Source: Plasmopara viticola (lineage: Eukaryota > Oomycota > Peronosporomycetes > Peronosporales > Peronosporaceae). From it: a stretch of 64,000 nt of DNA. Position 1 is the stretch's first letter; each line of letters opens with the position of its first letter. The DNA is taken from contig MBPM02000052.1 in assembly GCA_001695595.3 (NCBI GenBank), forward strand, positions 62,001 through 126,000, written 5' to 3'. Of this stretch, positions 1-9,700 are shown piece after piece. Under the pieces are notes generated by a model. That model had not been told where the DNA came from. It saw nothing but the letters and a program-made list of their open reading frames with translations, and did not search any database. The translations under genes were made by a program, and so were the position numbers.

Positions 1-218
1 TAAGAACTACAGTTTTTTACGAGGGAAGTGTTAGCCCGACCGAAAAAACTACAGGCGAAATGGAGATCGTTGCTGATTGGATGCACAAGTAGAGTGTCGG
101 AACATGATTGCGGCAGAGAGGACCGTTAAAATACAAAGTCATAGGCTTGAGGACATTAAAAATTGATCCTGCATGTAACGATGTTCCTGTTGTGGAAGAA
201 GCCCGTCTAGCTCAGTCG

Positions 219-476
219 AAGGTTGTTATGTATTTAACCTTAACACAACCTATACCTTCTCGGCTTGGCTAGGATTTCTAATTTTACATTTTTAGTCTGA
301 AGGTTCTTTTTCATCTTGTTTTCGTCGTTTTCTTGATCGGGGTCAGAAATATTTCGATTGGGGCCGTCCACTCCCCAAGTCTGGTTGATTACGAAGTTTG
401 TCCGATGTGGGGCTCGAACCCGCAACACACACCGTGAGGACCAGAAGCATAATCCACTAACCCACGCCACCGGGTC
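219..476 (-). mobile_element. tRNA-derived SINE inserted in tRNA-Lys, copy 1
   Basis: A 258-bp element flanked by the 19-bp direct repeat agcccgtctagctcagtcg (200-218 and 477-495), which is the 5' end of the tRNA-Lys gene. Read on the minus strand it starts with a pol III promoter head: an A-box-like gcgtgggttagtgg (~453-466) and a perfect B-box core gggttcgagcccc (~409-423), followed by a ~170-bp non-tRNA body and an AT-rich 3' end that can fold back (aaggttgttatg...). This is the layout of a tRNA-derived SINE. Its own head is not the tRNA-Lys of the array. Confidence 0.85.
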
Positions 477-477
477 A

Positions 478-550
478 GCCCGTCTAGCTCAGTCGGTAGA
501 GCGCAAGACTCTTGATCTTGTGGTCGTGGATTCGAGCCTCACGGTGGGCG
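478..550 (+). tRNA. tRNA-Lys(CTT)-like, copy 1, diverged T arm
   Basis: 73 nt. Acceptor gcccgtc pairs with ggtgggc including G-U pairs, and the anticodon loop ctcttga gives CTT. The T stem (gtgga/ctcac) has an A-C mismatch next to the loop and base 37 is G, so this copy may be weak or a pseudogene. It is the tRNA restored downstream of SINE copy 1. Confidence 0.75.
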
Positions 551-782
551 CTAACCAATGCCTTTATAATTATTGAGTAAGAACTACAGTTTTTTCTTAC
601 GAGGGAAGTGTGAATCCGACCGAAACGAACTATAAGGTGAAATAGAGATCGTTGCTGAACGGATGCACAAGTAGAGTGTCGGAAAATGATTGCGGCAGAG
701 AGGACCATTAAATTAAAAAGTCATTGGCTTGAGGACATTAAAGATTGTTTCTGTATGTAACGATGTTCCAGTTGTGGAAGAA

Positions 783-855
783 GCCTGTCTAGCTCAGTCG
801 GTAGAGCGCAAGACTCTTGATCTTGTGGCCGTGGATTCGAGCCTCACGGTGGGCG
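783..855 (+). tRNA. tRNA-Lys(CTT)-like, copy 2, diverged
   Basis: 73 nt with anticodon CTT and loop ctcttga. It shares the altered T arm of copy 1 and also has a C-to-T change in the acceptor (gcctgtc), giving a G-U pair. It is likely a decaying copy. Confidence 0.7.
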
Positions 856-1086
856 CTAACCAATGCCTTTATAATTATTGAGTAAGAACTACAGTTTTTT
901 TTTTACGAGGGAAGTGTTATTCCGACCAAAAACACTACAGGCGAAATAGAGATCGTTGCTGATCGGATGCACAAGTAGAGTGTCGGAACATGATTGCGGT
1001 AGAGAGGACCGTTAAAATACAAAGTCATAGGCTTGAGGACATTAAAGATTGATGCTGTATGTAACGATGTTCCTGTTGTGGAAGAA

Positions 1087-1159
1087 GCCCGTCTAGCTCA
1101 GTCGGTTGAGCGCAAGACTCTTAATCTTGTGGTCGTGGGTTCGAGCCCCACGGTGGGCG
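1087..1159 (+). tRNA. tRNA-Lys(CTT), copy 3
   Basis: 73 nt with consensus acceptor, anticodon stem and T arm (gtgggttcgagccccac). One D-loop change (cggttgag for cggtagag). Confidence 0.88.
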
Positions 1160-1382
1160 CCCACCAATGCCTTTTGAATTATTAGGTAAGAACTACAGTT
1201 TTTTAAGAGGGAAGTGTAAATCCGAACGAAACAGCTAAAAGGCGAAATGGGAATCTGATCGGATGCACAAGATGAGTGTCGGAACATGATTGCGGCAGAG
1301 AGGACCGTTAAAATACAAAGTCATAGGCTTGAGGACATTAACGATTGATCCTGCATGAAACGATGTTCCTGTTGTGGAAAAA

Positions 1383-1455
1383 GCCCGTCTAGCTCAGTCG
1401 GTAGATCGCAAGACTCTTAATCTTGTGGTCGTGGATTCGAGCCCCACGGTGGGCG
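1383..1455 (+). tRNA. tRNA-Lys(CTT)-like, copy 4
   Basis: 73 nt with anticodon CTT. The D stem carries a G-to-T change (gtagatcgc) and the T stem reads gtgga/cccac, creating mismatches. It may not fold well. Confidence 0.7.
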
Positions 1456-1685
1456 CCCACCAAAACCTTTTAAATTATTAGGTAGGAACTACAGTTTTTT
1501 TACGAGGGAAGTCTGAACCCGACCGAAACAAACATGAAGGCGAAATTGAGATCGTTGCTGATCGGATGCACAAGTAGAGTGTCGGAACATGATTGCGGCA
1601 GAGAGGACCGTTAAAATAAAAAGGCATAGGCTTGAGGACATTAAAGATTGATGCTTTATGTAACGATGTTCCTGTTGTGGAAGAA

Positions 1686-1758
1686 GCTCGTCTAGCTCAG
1701 TCGATAGAGCGCAAGACTCTTAATCTTGTGGTCGTGGGTTCGAGCCCCACGGTGGGCG
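1686..1758 (+). tRNA. tRNA-Lys(CTT), copy 5
   Basis: 73 nt with anticodon CTT and consensus T arm. The acceptor reads gctcgtc, with one mismatch to the 3' strand, and the D loop reads cgatag. Confidence 0.78.
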
Positions 1759-2005
1759 CCCACCAATGCCATTTATTTTATTAGGTAAGAACTACAGTTT
1801 TTTTACGAGGGAAGTGTGAATCCGACCGAAACGAACTAGAAGGCGAAATAGAGATCGTTGCTGATCGGATGCACAAGTAGAGTGTCGGAACATGATTGCG
1901 GCAGAGAGGACCGTTAAGTTGAAAGGTCATAGGCTTGAGGACGTTAACATTGATGCTGTATGTAACGATGTTCCTGTTGTGGAAGAAGCCCGTCTAGCTC
2001 AGTCG

Positions 2006-2255
2006 AAAGTTGTCATGTATTTAATCTTAACACAACCTATACCTTCTCGGCTTGGCTAGGATTTCTACATTTACATTTTTAGTCTGAAGATTCTTTTTCG
2101 TCTTGTTATTGTCTTATTCTTGATCGGGGTCATAAATATTTCGCTTGGGGCCGTCCTCTCCCCAAGTCTGGTTGATTACGAAGTTTGTCCGATGTGGGGC
2201 TCGACACACACCGTGAGGACCAGAAGCATAATCCACTAACCCACGCCACCGGGTC
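2006..2255 (-). mobile_element. tRNA-Lys-inserted SINE, copy 2 (B box deleted)
   Basis: Same element and same insertion point, with target duplications at 1987-2005 and 2256-2274. A short deletion removes most of the B box (ctcgacacacacc instead of ctcgaacccgcaacacacacc), so its internal promoter is broken. Confidence 0.85.
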
Positions 2256-2256
2256 A

Positions 2257-2329
2257 GCCCGTCTTGCTCAGTCGGTAGAGCGCAAGACTCTTAATCTTGT
2301 GGTCGTGAATTCGATCCCCACGGTGGGCG
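2257..2329 (+). tRNA. tRNA-Lys(CTT)-like, copy 6, after SINE 2
   Basis: 73 nt with anticodon CTT. Changes lie in the D arm (gtcttgctc) and T arm (gtgaattcgatccccac). Restored by the target duplication of SINE copy 2; probably a weak gene. Confidence 0.7.
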
Positions 2330-2558
2330 CCCACCAATTCCTTATAAATTATTAGGTAAGAACTACAGTTTTTTTACGAGGGAAGGGTGAACCCGACCGA
2401 AACGAACTAGAAGGCGAAATAAAGATCGTTGCTGATCGGATGCACAAGTAGAGTGTCGGGACATGATTGCGGCAGAGAGGACCGTTAAAATACATAGTCA
2501 TAGGCTTGAGGACATTAAAGATTGATCGGTATGTAACGATGTTCCTGTTGTGGAAGAA

Positions 2559-2631
2559 GCCCGTCTAGCTCAGTCGGTAGAGCGCAAGACTCATAATCTT
2601 GTGGTCGTGGGTTCGAGCCCCACGGTGGGCG
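2559..2631 (+). tRNA. tRNA-Lys body with CAT anticodon, copy 7
   Basis: 73 nt, identical to the consensus tRNA-Lys body except that the anticodon loop reads ctcataa instead of ctcttaa. That gives anticodon CAT, which pairs with AUG (Met). All stems, the D arm and the B box are consensus, so it could be transcribed and folded. Whether it is charged with lysine or methionine cannot be told from the sequence. Confidence 0.85.
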
Positions 2632-2862
2632 CCCACCAAAACCTTTTAAAATATTAGGTAAGAACTACAGTTTTTTTACGAGGGAATTGTGGACCCGACC
2701 GAAACGAACTAGAAAGGAGAAATAGAGATCGTTGCTGATTGGATGCACAAGTAGAGTGTCGGAACATAATTGCGGCAGAGAGGACCGTTAAAATACAAAG
2801 TCATAGGCTTGAGGACATTAAAGATTATTTTTGTATGTATCGATGTTCCTGTTGTGGAAGAA

Positions 2863-2935
2863 GCCCGTCTAGCTCAGTCGGTAGAGCGCAAGACTCTTAA
2901 TCTTGTGGCCGTAAATTCGAGCCCCACGGTGGGCG
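2863..2935 (+). tRNA. tRNA-Lys(CTT)-like, copy 8
   Basis: 73 nt with anticodon CTT. The variable region and T arm are altered (gtggccgtaaattcgag), breaking two T-stem pairs. Probably decaying. Confidence 0.7.
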
Positions 2936-3162
2936 CCCACCAATGCCTTTTAAATTATTAGGAAAGAACTCCAGCCTTTTACGAGGGAAGTGTGAGCCCG
3001 ACCGAAAAAACCACAGACGAAATAGAGATCGTTGCTGATCGGATGCACAAGTAGAGTGTCGGAACATGATTGCGGCAGAGAGGACCATTAAAATAAAAAG
3101 ACATAGGCTTGAGGACATTAAAGATTGATGCTGTAAGTAACGATGTTCTTGTTGTGAAAGAA

Positions 3163-3235
3163 GCCCGTCTAGCTCAGTCGGTAGAGCGCAAGACTCTTAA
3201 TCTTGTGGTCGTGGGTTCGAGCCCCACGGTGGGCG
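3163..3235 (+). tRNA. tRNA-Lys(CTT), copy 9, consensus
   Basis: 73 nt matching the array consensus throughout: full acceptor, D arm, CTT anticodon loop ctcttaa and perfect T stem gtggg/cccac. A likely functional gene. Confidence 0.95.
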
Positions 3236-3482
3236 CCCACCAATGACTTTTAAATTATTCGGTAAGAACTATATTTTTTTACGAGGGAAGTGTGAACCCG
3301 ACCGAAACGAACTAGAAGTCGAAATAGAGATCGTTGCTGATCGGATGCACAAGTAGATTGTCGGAACATAATTGCGGCAGAGAGGACCGTTAAAATACAA
3401 AGTCATAGGCTTGAGGACGTTAAAGATTGATGCTGTATGTAACGATGTTCCTGTTGTGGAAGAAGCCCGTCTTGCTCAGTTG

Positions 3483-3740
3483 AAGGTTGTTATGTATTTA
3501 ACCTTAACACAACCTATACCTTCTCGGCTTGGCTAGGATTTCTAATTTTACATTTTTAGTCTGAAGGTTCTTTTTCATCTTGTTATCGTCGTTTTCTTGA
3601 TCGGGGTCAGAAATATTTCGCTTGGGGCCGTCCTCTCCCCAAGTCTGGTCGATTACGAAGTTTGTCCGATGTGGGACTCGAACCCGCAACACACACCGTG
3701 AGGACCAGAAGGAAAATCCACTAACCCACGCCACCGGGTC
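3483..3740 (-). mobile_element. tRNA-Lys-inserted SINE, copy 3
   Basis: Same element and site, with an intact B box. The left target duplication (3464-3482) has drifted at two positions (cttgctcagttg); the right one is 3741-3759. Confidence 0.85.
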
Positions 3741-3741
3741 A

Positions 3742-3814
3742 GCCCGTCTAGCTCAGTCGGTAGAGCGCAAGACTCTTAATCTTGTGGTCGTGGGTTCGAG
3801 CCCCACGGTGGGCG
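3742..3814 (+). tRNA. tRNA-Lys(CTT), copy 10, after SINE 3
   Basis: 73 nt and consensus throughout, restored by the target duplication at the right edge of SINE copy 3. Confidence 0.95.
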
Positions 3815-4071
3815 CCCACCAATGCCTTTAAAATTATTAGGTAAGAACTACAGTTTTTTACGAGGGAAGTGTGAACCCGACCGAAACGAACTAGAAGGCG
3901 AAATAAAGATCGTTGCTGATCGTTGCAGATCGGATGCACAAGTAGAGTGTCGGAACATGATTGCTACAGAGAGGACCGTTAAAATACAAAGTCATAGGCT
4001 TGAGGACATTAAAGATTGATCCTGCCTGTAACGATGTTCCTGTTGTGGAAGAAGCCCGTCTAGCTCAGTTG

Positions 4072-4329
4072 AAGGTTGTTATGTATTTAACGTTAACACA
4101 ACCTATACCTTCTCGGCTTGGCTAGGATTTCTACATTTACATTTTTAGTCTGAAGGTTCTTTTTCATCTTGTTATCGTCGTTTTCTTGATCGGGGTCAGA
4201 AATATTTCGCTTGGGGCCGTCCTCTCCCCAAGTCTGGTCGATTACGAAGTTTGTCCGATGTGGGGCTCGAACCCGCAACACACACCGTGAGGACCAGAAG
4301 GATAATCCACTAACCCACGCCACCGGGTC
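4072..4329 (-). mobile_element. tRNA-Lys-inserted SINE, copy 4
   Basis: Same element and site, with target duplications at 4053-4071 and 4330-4348. It is almost identical to copy 5 within the duplicated 589-bp units. Confidence 0.85.
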
Positions 4330-4330
4330 A

Positions 4331-4403
4331 GCCCGTCTAGCTCAGTCGGTAGAGCGCAAGACTCTTAATCTTGTGGTCGTGGGTTCGAGCCCCACGGTGG
4401 GCG
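4331..4403 (+). tRNA. tRNA-Lys(CTT), copy 11, after SINE 4
   Basis: 73 nt and consensus throughout. It lies in one of the two near-identical 589-bp units. Confidence 0.95.
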
Positions 4404-4660
4404 CCCACCAATGCCTTTAAAATTATTAGGTAAGAACTACAGTTTTTTACGAGGGAAGTGTGAACCCGACCGAAACGAACTAGAAGGCGAAATAAAGATC
4501 GTTGCTGATCGTTGCAGATCGGATGCACAAGTAGAGTGTCGGAACATGATTGCTACAGAGAGGACCGTTAAAATACAAAGTCATAGGCTTGAGGACATTA
4601 AAGATTGATCCTGCCTGTAACGATGTTCCTGTTGTGAAAGAAGCCCGTCTAGCTCAGTTG

Positions 4661-4917
4661 AAGGTTGTTATGTATTTAACGTTAACACAACCTATACCTT
4701 CTCGGCTTGGCTAGGATTTCTACATTTACATTTTTAGTCTAAGGTTCTTTTTCATCTTGTTATCGTCGTTTTCTTGATCGGGGTCAGAAATATTTCGCTT
4801 GGGGCCGTCCTCTCCCCAAGTCTGGTCGATTACGAAGTTTGTCCGATGTGGGGCTCGAACCCGCAACACACACCGTGAGGACCAGAAGCATAATTCACTA
4901 ACCCACGCCACCGGGTC
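4661..4917 (-). mobile_element. tRNA-Lys-inserted SINE, copy 5
   Basis: Same element and site, with target duplications at 4642-4660 and 4918-4936. It is one base shorter than copy 4. Confidence 0.85.
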
Positions 4918-4918
4918 A

Positions 4919-4991
4919 GCCCGTCTAGCTCAGTCGGTAGAGCGCAAGACTCTTAATCTTGTGGTCGTGGGTTCGAGCCCCACGGTGGGCG
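4919..4991 (+). tRNA. tRNA-Lys(CTT), copy 12, after SINE 5
   Basis: 73 nt and consensus throughout, immediately after SINE copy 5. Confidence 0.95.
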
Positions 4992-5220
4992 CCCACCAAT
5001 GCCTTTAAAATTATTAGGTAAGAACTACAGTTTTTTTACGAGGGAAGTGTGAACCCGACCGAAACGAACTAGAAGACCAAATAGAGATCGTTGCTGATCG
5101 GATGCACAAGTAGAGTGTCGGAACACGATTGCGGCAGAGAGGACCGTTAAAATAAAAGTCATTGGCTTGAGGACATTAAAGATTGTTTCTGTATGTAACG
5201 ATGTTCCAGTTGTGGAAGAA

Positions 5221-5293
5221 GCCCGTCTAGCTCAGTCGGTAGAGCGCAAGACTCTTGATCTTGTGGTCGTGGATTCGAGCCTCACGGTGGGCG
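5221..5293 (+). tRNA. tRNA-Lys(CTT)-like, copy 13, diverged T arm
   Basis: 73 nt carrying the same ctcttga loop and gtgga/ctcac T stem as copy 1. The downstream spacer (gcgctaacca) also matches copies 1 and 2, so these three form a subfamily. Confidence 0.75.
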
Positions 5294-5524
5294 CTAACCA
5301 ATGCCTTTATAATTATTGAGTAAGAGCTACAGTTTTTTCTTACGAGGAAAGTGTGAATCCGACCGAAACGAACTATAAGGCGAAATAGAGATCGTTGCTG
5401 ATCGGATGCACAAGTAGAGTGTCGGAACATGATTGCGGCAGAGAAGACCGTTAAAATACAAAGTCATAGGCTTGCGGACATTAAAGATTGATACTGTATG
5501 TAACGATGTTCCTGTTGTGGAAAA

Positions 5525-5597
5525 GCCCGTCTAGCTCAGTCGGTAGAGCGCAAGACTCTTAATCTTGTGGTCGTGGGTTCGAGCCCCACGGTGGGCG
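5525..5597 (+). tRNA. tRNA-Lys(CTT), copy 14, consensus
   Basis: 73 nt and consensus throughout; likely functional. Confidence 0.95.
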
Positions 5598-5845
5598 CCC
5601 ACCAAAACCTTTTAAATTATTAGGTAAGAACTACAGTTTTTTTACGAGGGAAGTGTGAACCCGACCGAAACGAACTAGAAGGCGAAATAGAAATCGTTGC
5701 TGATCGGATGCACAAGTAGAGTGTCGGAACATGATTGCGGCAGAGAGGACCGTTAAGTTGAAAGGTCATAGGCTTGAGGACGTTAAAGATTGATGCTGTA
5801 TGTAACGATGTTCCTGTTGTGGAAGAAGCCCGTCTAGCTCAGTCG

Positions 5846-6095
5846 AAAGTTGTCATGTATTTAATCTTAACACAACCTATACCTTCTCGGCTTGGCTAGG
5901 ATTTCTACACTTACATTTTTGGTCTGAAGATTCTTTTTCGTCTTGTTATTGTCTTATTCTTGATCGGGGTCGAAAATATTTCGCTTGGGGCCGTCCTCTC
6001 CCCAAGTCTGGTTGATTACGAAGTTTGTCCGATGTGGGGCTCGACACACACCGTGAGGACCAGAAGCATAATCCACTAACCCACGCCACCGGGTC
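5846..6095 (-). mobile_element. tRNA-Lys-inserted SINE, copy 6 (B box deleted)
   Basis: Same element and site, with target duplications at 5827-5845 and 6096-6114. It carries the same B-box deletion as copy 2, which shows the two were duplicated together after the deletion. Confidence 0.85.
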
Positions 6096-6096
6096 A

Positions 6097-6169
6097 GCCC
6101 GTCTTATTCAGTCGGTAGAGCGCAAGACTCTTAATCTTGTGGTCGTGGGTTCGAGCCCCACGGTGGGCG
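6097..6169 (+). tRNA. tRNA-Lys(CTT), copy 15, after SINE 6
   Basis: 73 nt with consensus anticodon and T arm. The D arm reads gtcttattcag, which disturbs the A box. It is the partner of copy 6 in the 3.84-kb-spaced duplicated block. Confidence 0.8.
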
Positions 6170-6398
6170 CCCACCAATTCCTTATAAATTATTAGGTAAG
6201 AGCTACAGTTTTTTTACGAGGGAAGGGTGAACCCGACCGAAACGAACTAGAAGGCGAAATAAAGATCGTTGCTGATCGGATGCACAAGTAGAGTGTCGGA
6301 ACATGATTGCGGCAGAGAGGACCGTTAAAATACTTAGTCATAGGCTTGAGGACATTAAAGATTGATCGGTATGTAACGATGTTCCTGTTGTGGAAAAA

Positions 6399-6471
6399 GC
6401 CCGTCTAGCTCAGTCGGTAGAGCGCAAGACTCTTAATCTTGTGGTCGTGGGTTCGAGCCCCACGGTGGGCG
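6399..6471 (+). tRNA. tRNA-Lys(CTT), copy 16, consensus
   Basis: 73 nt and consensus throughout. It is the last tRNA of the array and the positional partner of the CAT-anticodon copy 7. Confidence 0.95.
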
Positions 6472-6697
6472 CCCACCAAAACCTTTTAAATTATTAGGGA
6501 AGAACTACAGTTTTTTTACGAGGGAAGTGTGGACCCGACCGAAACGAACTAGAAAGGGGAAATAGAGATCGTTGCTGATCGGATGCACAAGTAGAGTGTC
6601 GGAACATGATTGCGGCAGAGAGGATCGTTAAATTACAAAGTCATAGGCTTGAGGACATTAAAGTTTGATGCTGTATGTAACGATGTTCCTGTTGTGG

Positions 6698-8993
6698 AGA
6701 TGTAGAAACGGGCGCTCTCAATGTAAGCAAGGGTCTCTTTGCCGCGCGATGATAATAGAGTTTAGGGTGTACATACATTACTTCGGCCACGAATTTTACT
6801 TTTGAGATGAAGTTCAAGTATCCGATGTATATCTGAACCGTAATGGTGAATGTGCCAGTGCAGACCATTGCCTGCATCGGCTTATCTGAAAGGTCCTCTC
6901 CTTTTCGACGGACCTGTTCTTCAGATGACGACTTGCATCGGTACTTTCGGTAAGCAAATCATTAAGACACTCTTTTCTTTTTAATTCTCGCAGGTGAACA
7001 TTCAAGCGAGTGTTTGCCGGAGTGCACAAGGCGATCCCGCGATGGCGGCAGTTTTCGGTACTTGGCGGAAAGCGAGTCATTTAACTCTCGCCCAGTAAGT
7101 TAGTGACTTCAGTCACTGATTTCACCTAAGTGATATATCCAAGGTCGTCGCCTTTTACTTCACCGTCTGCAATAGTAGTAATCTCATCAACAGGACGTTC
7201 CAAAGCAAGTCGTTGTCACTAAAAATTATGGGTCTTCGTCCCTTAAGGTTAGGCCATTCACATGAATTATGAGTATGACCTTGAGTCAAACACGTACCTC
7301 TTAATGTCGAGGCTGTATCGATAATGAAGAAAACTTTCGCAAACTTGGCAAGAAAAGAGCCTAACAAGTATTTATTAGTGCACACGGCACGCTTCGTCAA
7401 ACTTATTGCCGATAGCGGAGGTGTCAGCGGACCACTGAGCGAGGTCTAACATTTGTCGCACTTTCTCCGCTGCGAGGCTCCTTTGGCTCATCTTTGCTTG
7501 AACGCCTTTCTTAAGGGCAAGATTTTCAAAAGTTGCAGATGCACATCGTTTGTGGTTGACGCACCCATCGCTGCAGGCACGTGTATGCATACTGGGGCAC
7601 ACTGAAAAGATAATAGTCCCTGCCTAATGATATTCGGTGCATATACTAAATCACACGTGCGATGGTAAATAGTGTATTGAAGATTCAGTCTTTCGAATGC
7701 ATGACTACGATGAACGTTCGTGACTTTACTGAGACTTTTTCCTGCGCGCCTCATCTGCAAAAAGTACGTCACAGCCTTGTTGAAATTCAGTGTGTTCTAT
7801 AACGCACCAAGCGACAGCACAAAGTATAGCAATATTTTTTAAATTAAACTTGTTTAAATAACTCTTGTCCCCTGTTACAATGCGCTATGTGCATTGTTCA
7901 AAGAAAAACGAACATACGCTTTGTCGAGAAAATAAAGTAGGACTTCTTTTATGTGACTCAGCACACCTACAATATACATGTGGTGGATATTTAGGCTTTT
8001 GGTCTTTTTTGTTTGATAAAATGAGTGAAAGCAGTAAAACGGCCTGTTTATCTGATTCAGGAACATGGCTGCGATGAACTAAAGCTCTATTTTTGATACC
8101 GCAAGCCGAATAAGCACAGCGTACCTATGTTGTAGTGTTCGTACGTTGGGTTCCAATAGATCGCTCAGACTGTTTAAAACTTCTTAAGACCGCTTCCGCG
8201 AAACAATATGTGGCTCTGTCGGAGGAAATTTCCAGTCTCATCCCTCAATAATTGTCGCCAGTACGATTTGGAAAGCTCTGTGATGCTCGAATGTATCGAC
8301 GGGAGGGCGACCAAAGAGAAGTCTTGGCCGAGGCTACCATCTTTGGTGGCTTTGAAGATTGACTGCTTCTGAATATCAAGTTTGTGAAGAGAAGATCACG
8401 CGCAAGTGGATTGCTGGAGTTGCCGAACGTATTAGTATCACCGCTAGATCACCAAGCTTATACAGCGTCATCACAATTTTGGCGCAAGGCCACAAAGTTG
8501 ACCACCCGTATGAAAAACGTATTATTGCTCGTGGCGTAACTTTCTCCACCAATAACATTGTAGGCAAGGTTAGATGGGCACGTTCACACTGTCCTTTAAA
8601 AGCTTTCGCAAACCACGCAACGGTTTTTAGTCGATGCGAACGCCCACATTTCTTACGGATAGCGCAAGAGGAAAGAAGTAGCCGTTTTTGGTGTCTTGGA
8701 AAAGAGAAGAGCACACGTGTGTGGGGTCTGCAGCAAGTGAAACAATCGAGCTTCTTAGCCTTGATGTTGTTGGCTCTGCCGATCAACACACTTTTGGGCC
8801 TTAAATACACGCTCATATTGTAAGCCTCAGTGCGTTAGCCAAAAGTTTTCATGTGTGTGAATTCATGCAATTGTCTGCTACTACAAGCTGCATCAACAAG
8901 TCTGTTAGGGACAAGTTATACACCTGTAGTGATAATTTGAGATAGCGCAATGGGCTGCTGCGATCTATGGTAGATCTTTCTTTTAAGTGACAT
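6698..8993. other. Gene-free stretch, no recognised gene
   Basis: Nothing here could be assigned with confidence. On the minus strand at 7375-7772 two overlapping frames carry a Cys/His-containing stretch (residues like CSDGCVNHKRC) that could be a decayed transposase zinc-finger region, but this is only a resemblance. At 8359-8823 both strands are open for about 150 codons. The plus frame has only a TTG start, and neither product is recognisable. Confidence 0.5.
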
Positions 8994-9004
8994 ATAGCTT
9001 GTAT

Positions 9005-9303
9005 GACGCCCTCCTTCCAAGCGCGGGGGCTAAATGCTCGCGCGCTTCGGGCAGGTGCTCTCGGGCATCTGCAAGTCTCTAACGAGTCTCACCCTCGACG
9101 CGACGGTCTCCAGCACCAGGGCGCCACCTGGGCTCTTACCAAGTCAGAAGTACACAAAATAATGGAAGACCCTCACGGCCTCGGTGCTGGCTGCACTGCC
9201 CGCCGAACGAGACTCGACGTATGCGGACACCACTCTATGCCGTGGACTAGCATAGAGCCTAGCACGTGCATAACTTGGCAACGCGATAACGTAATACAAT
9301 ACA
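9005..9303 (+). mobile_element. SINE-like/non-LTR insertion, family A, copy 1
   Basis: A 299-bp GC-rich segment flanked by the 11-bp direct repeat atagcttgtat (8994-9004 and 9304-9314), the mark of target-primed insertion. It ends in a short pentanucleotide-type tail (taatacaataca). A second copy is at 24015-24325 with a longer attac-repeat tail. No clear tRNA A/B boxes are seen, so it may be a SINE of another origin or the 3' end of a LINE. The 123-codon frame starting inside it is not considered a gene. Confidence 0.8.
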
Positions 9304-9314
9304 ATAGCTTGTAT

Positions 9315-9601
9315 ATGGTACTATATTACAAGACATGGGACCGTTTACCTGTCCGCATTTCGCGCCTCTTATAATCAATAATGAGACCTCAAACCTCGGA
9401 CACAGCAACTAAACTCAACCTTTATGTAGTCAAATTGGCCTTTTCTATCAGTAGATTTGACAAAACTGTGTACTTAATTCAATCAAAACGGGGTACGAGG
9501 CAGAATGAATGTGAGAGTAAATGGCTTCAGGAATAACTCAATTAAGTGAGTTAAAAAACTTCCAAGATTACTGTCAGATCACCCACACGCACGTCGCCAA
9601 C
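9315..9601. other. Intergenic, upstream of COPI-associated-like gene
   Basis: No gene seen. It contains the 5' flank of the gene starting at 9701. Confidence 0.5.
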
Positions 9602-9613
9602 CTATATAAATAG
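9602..9613 (+). promoter_or_regulatory. Possible TATA element
   Basis: The sequence ctatataaatag lies about 90-100 bp before the ATG at 9701. It is a plausible TATA box; most oomycete promoters instead use an initiator-type core, so this is tentative. Confidence 0.35.
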
Positions 9614-9700
9614 CCTGGCCTAGCGGTTACTCTATCTATCCTAAACACGACATGCTCTCGAGAAGAGCATCTCCCATTATCGAACTTTCTTGTTCCGAAC

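Larger units (their letters stand above)
1..6697 (+). repeat. Tandem tRNA-Lys repeat array (16 units, ~302 bp; six with SINE insertions)
   Basis: A head-to-tail array. Each unit is a 73-nt tRNA-Lys-like gene followed by a ~230-bp spacer. The spacer starts with a T6-T7 run about 45 nt after the tRNA, plausibly a pol III terminator, and ends with a conserved segment containing gttcctgttgtggaagaa. Distances between tRNA starts are 296-305 bp without the insertion and 571-589 bp with it. The array begins before base 1 and ends at about 6697, where similarity stops inside the spacer. Longer-range duplication is visible: two successive 589-bp units (3742-4330, 4331-4918) are nearly identical, and 1686-2631 resembles 5525-6471 with the same SINE layout, 3840 bp apart. 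Confidence 0.95.

Noticed and set aside
1..6697. CRISPR-like regularly spaced repeats
   Set aside because: The repeated 73-nt unit folds as tRNA-Lys and spacers are homologous to one another; the window is eukaryotic.
240..6877. Repeated 60-80-codon frames throughout the tRNA array (such as those reading KFVRCGARTRNTHRED or [21 protein letters not shown])
   Set aside because: They are translations of tRNA genes, SINE heads and spacers in arbitrary frames; repetition reflects the DNA array, not protein conservation.
9003..9374. 123-codon frame over the family A insertion
   Set aside because: Begins in the target-site duplication and ends past the element; the second copy does not preserve the frame.
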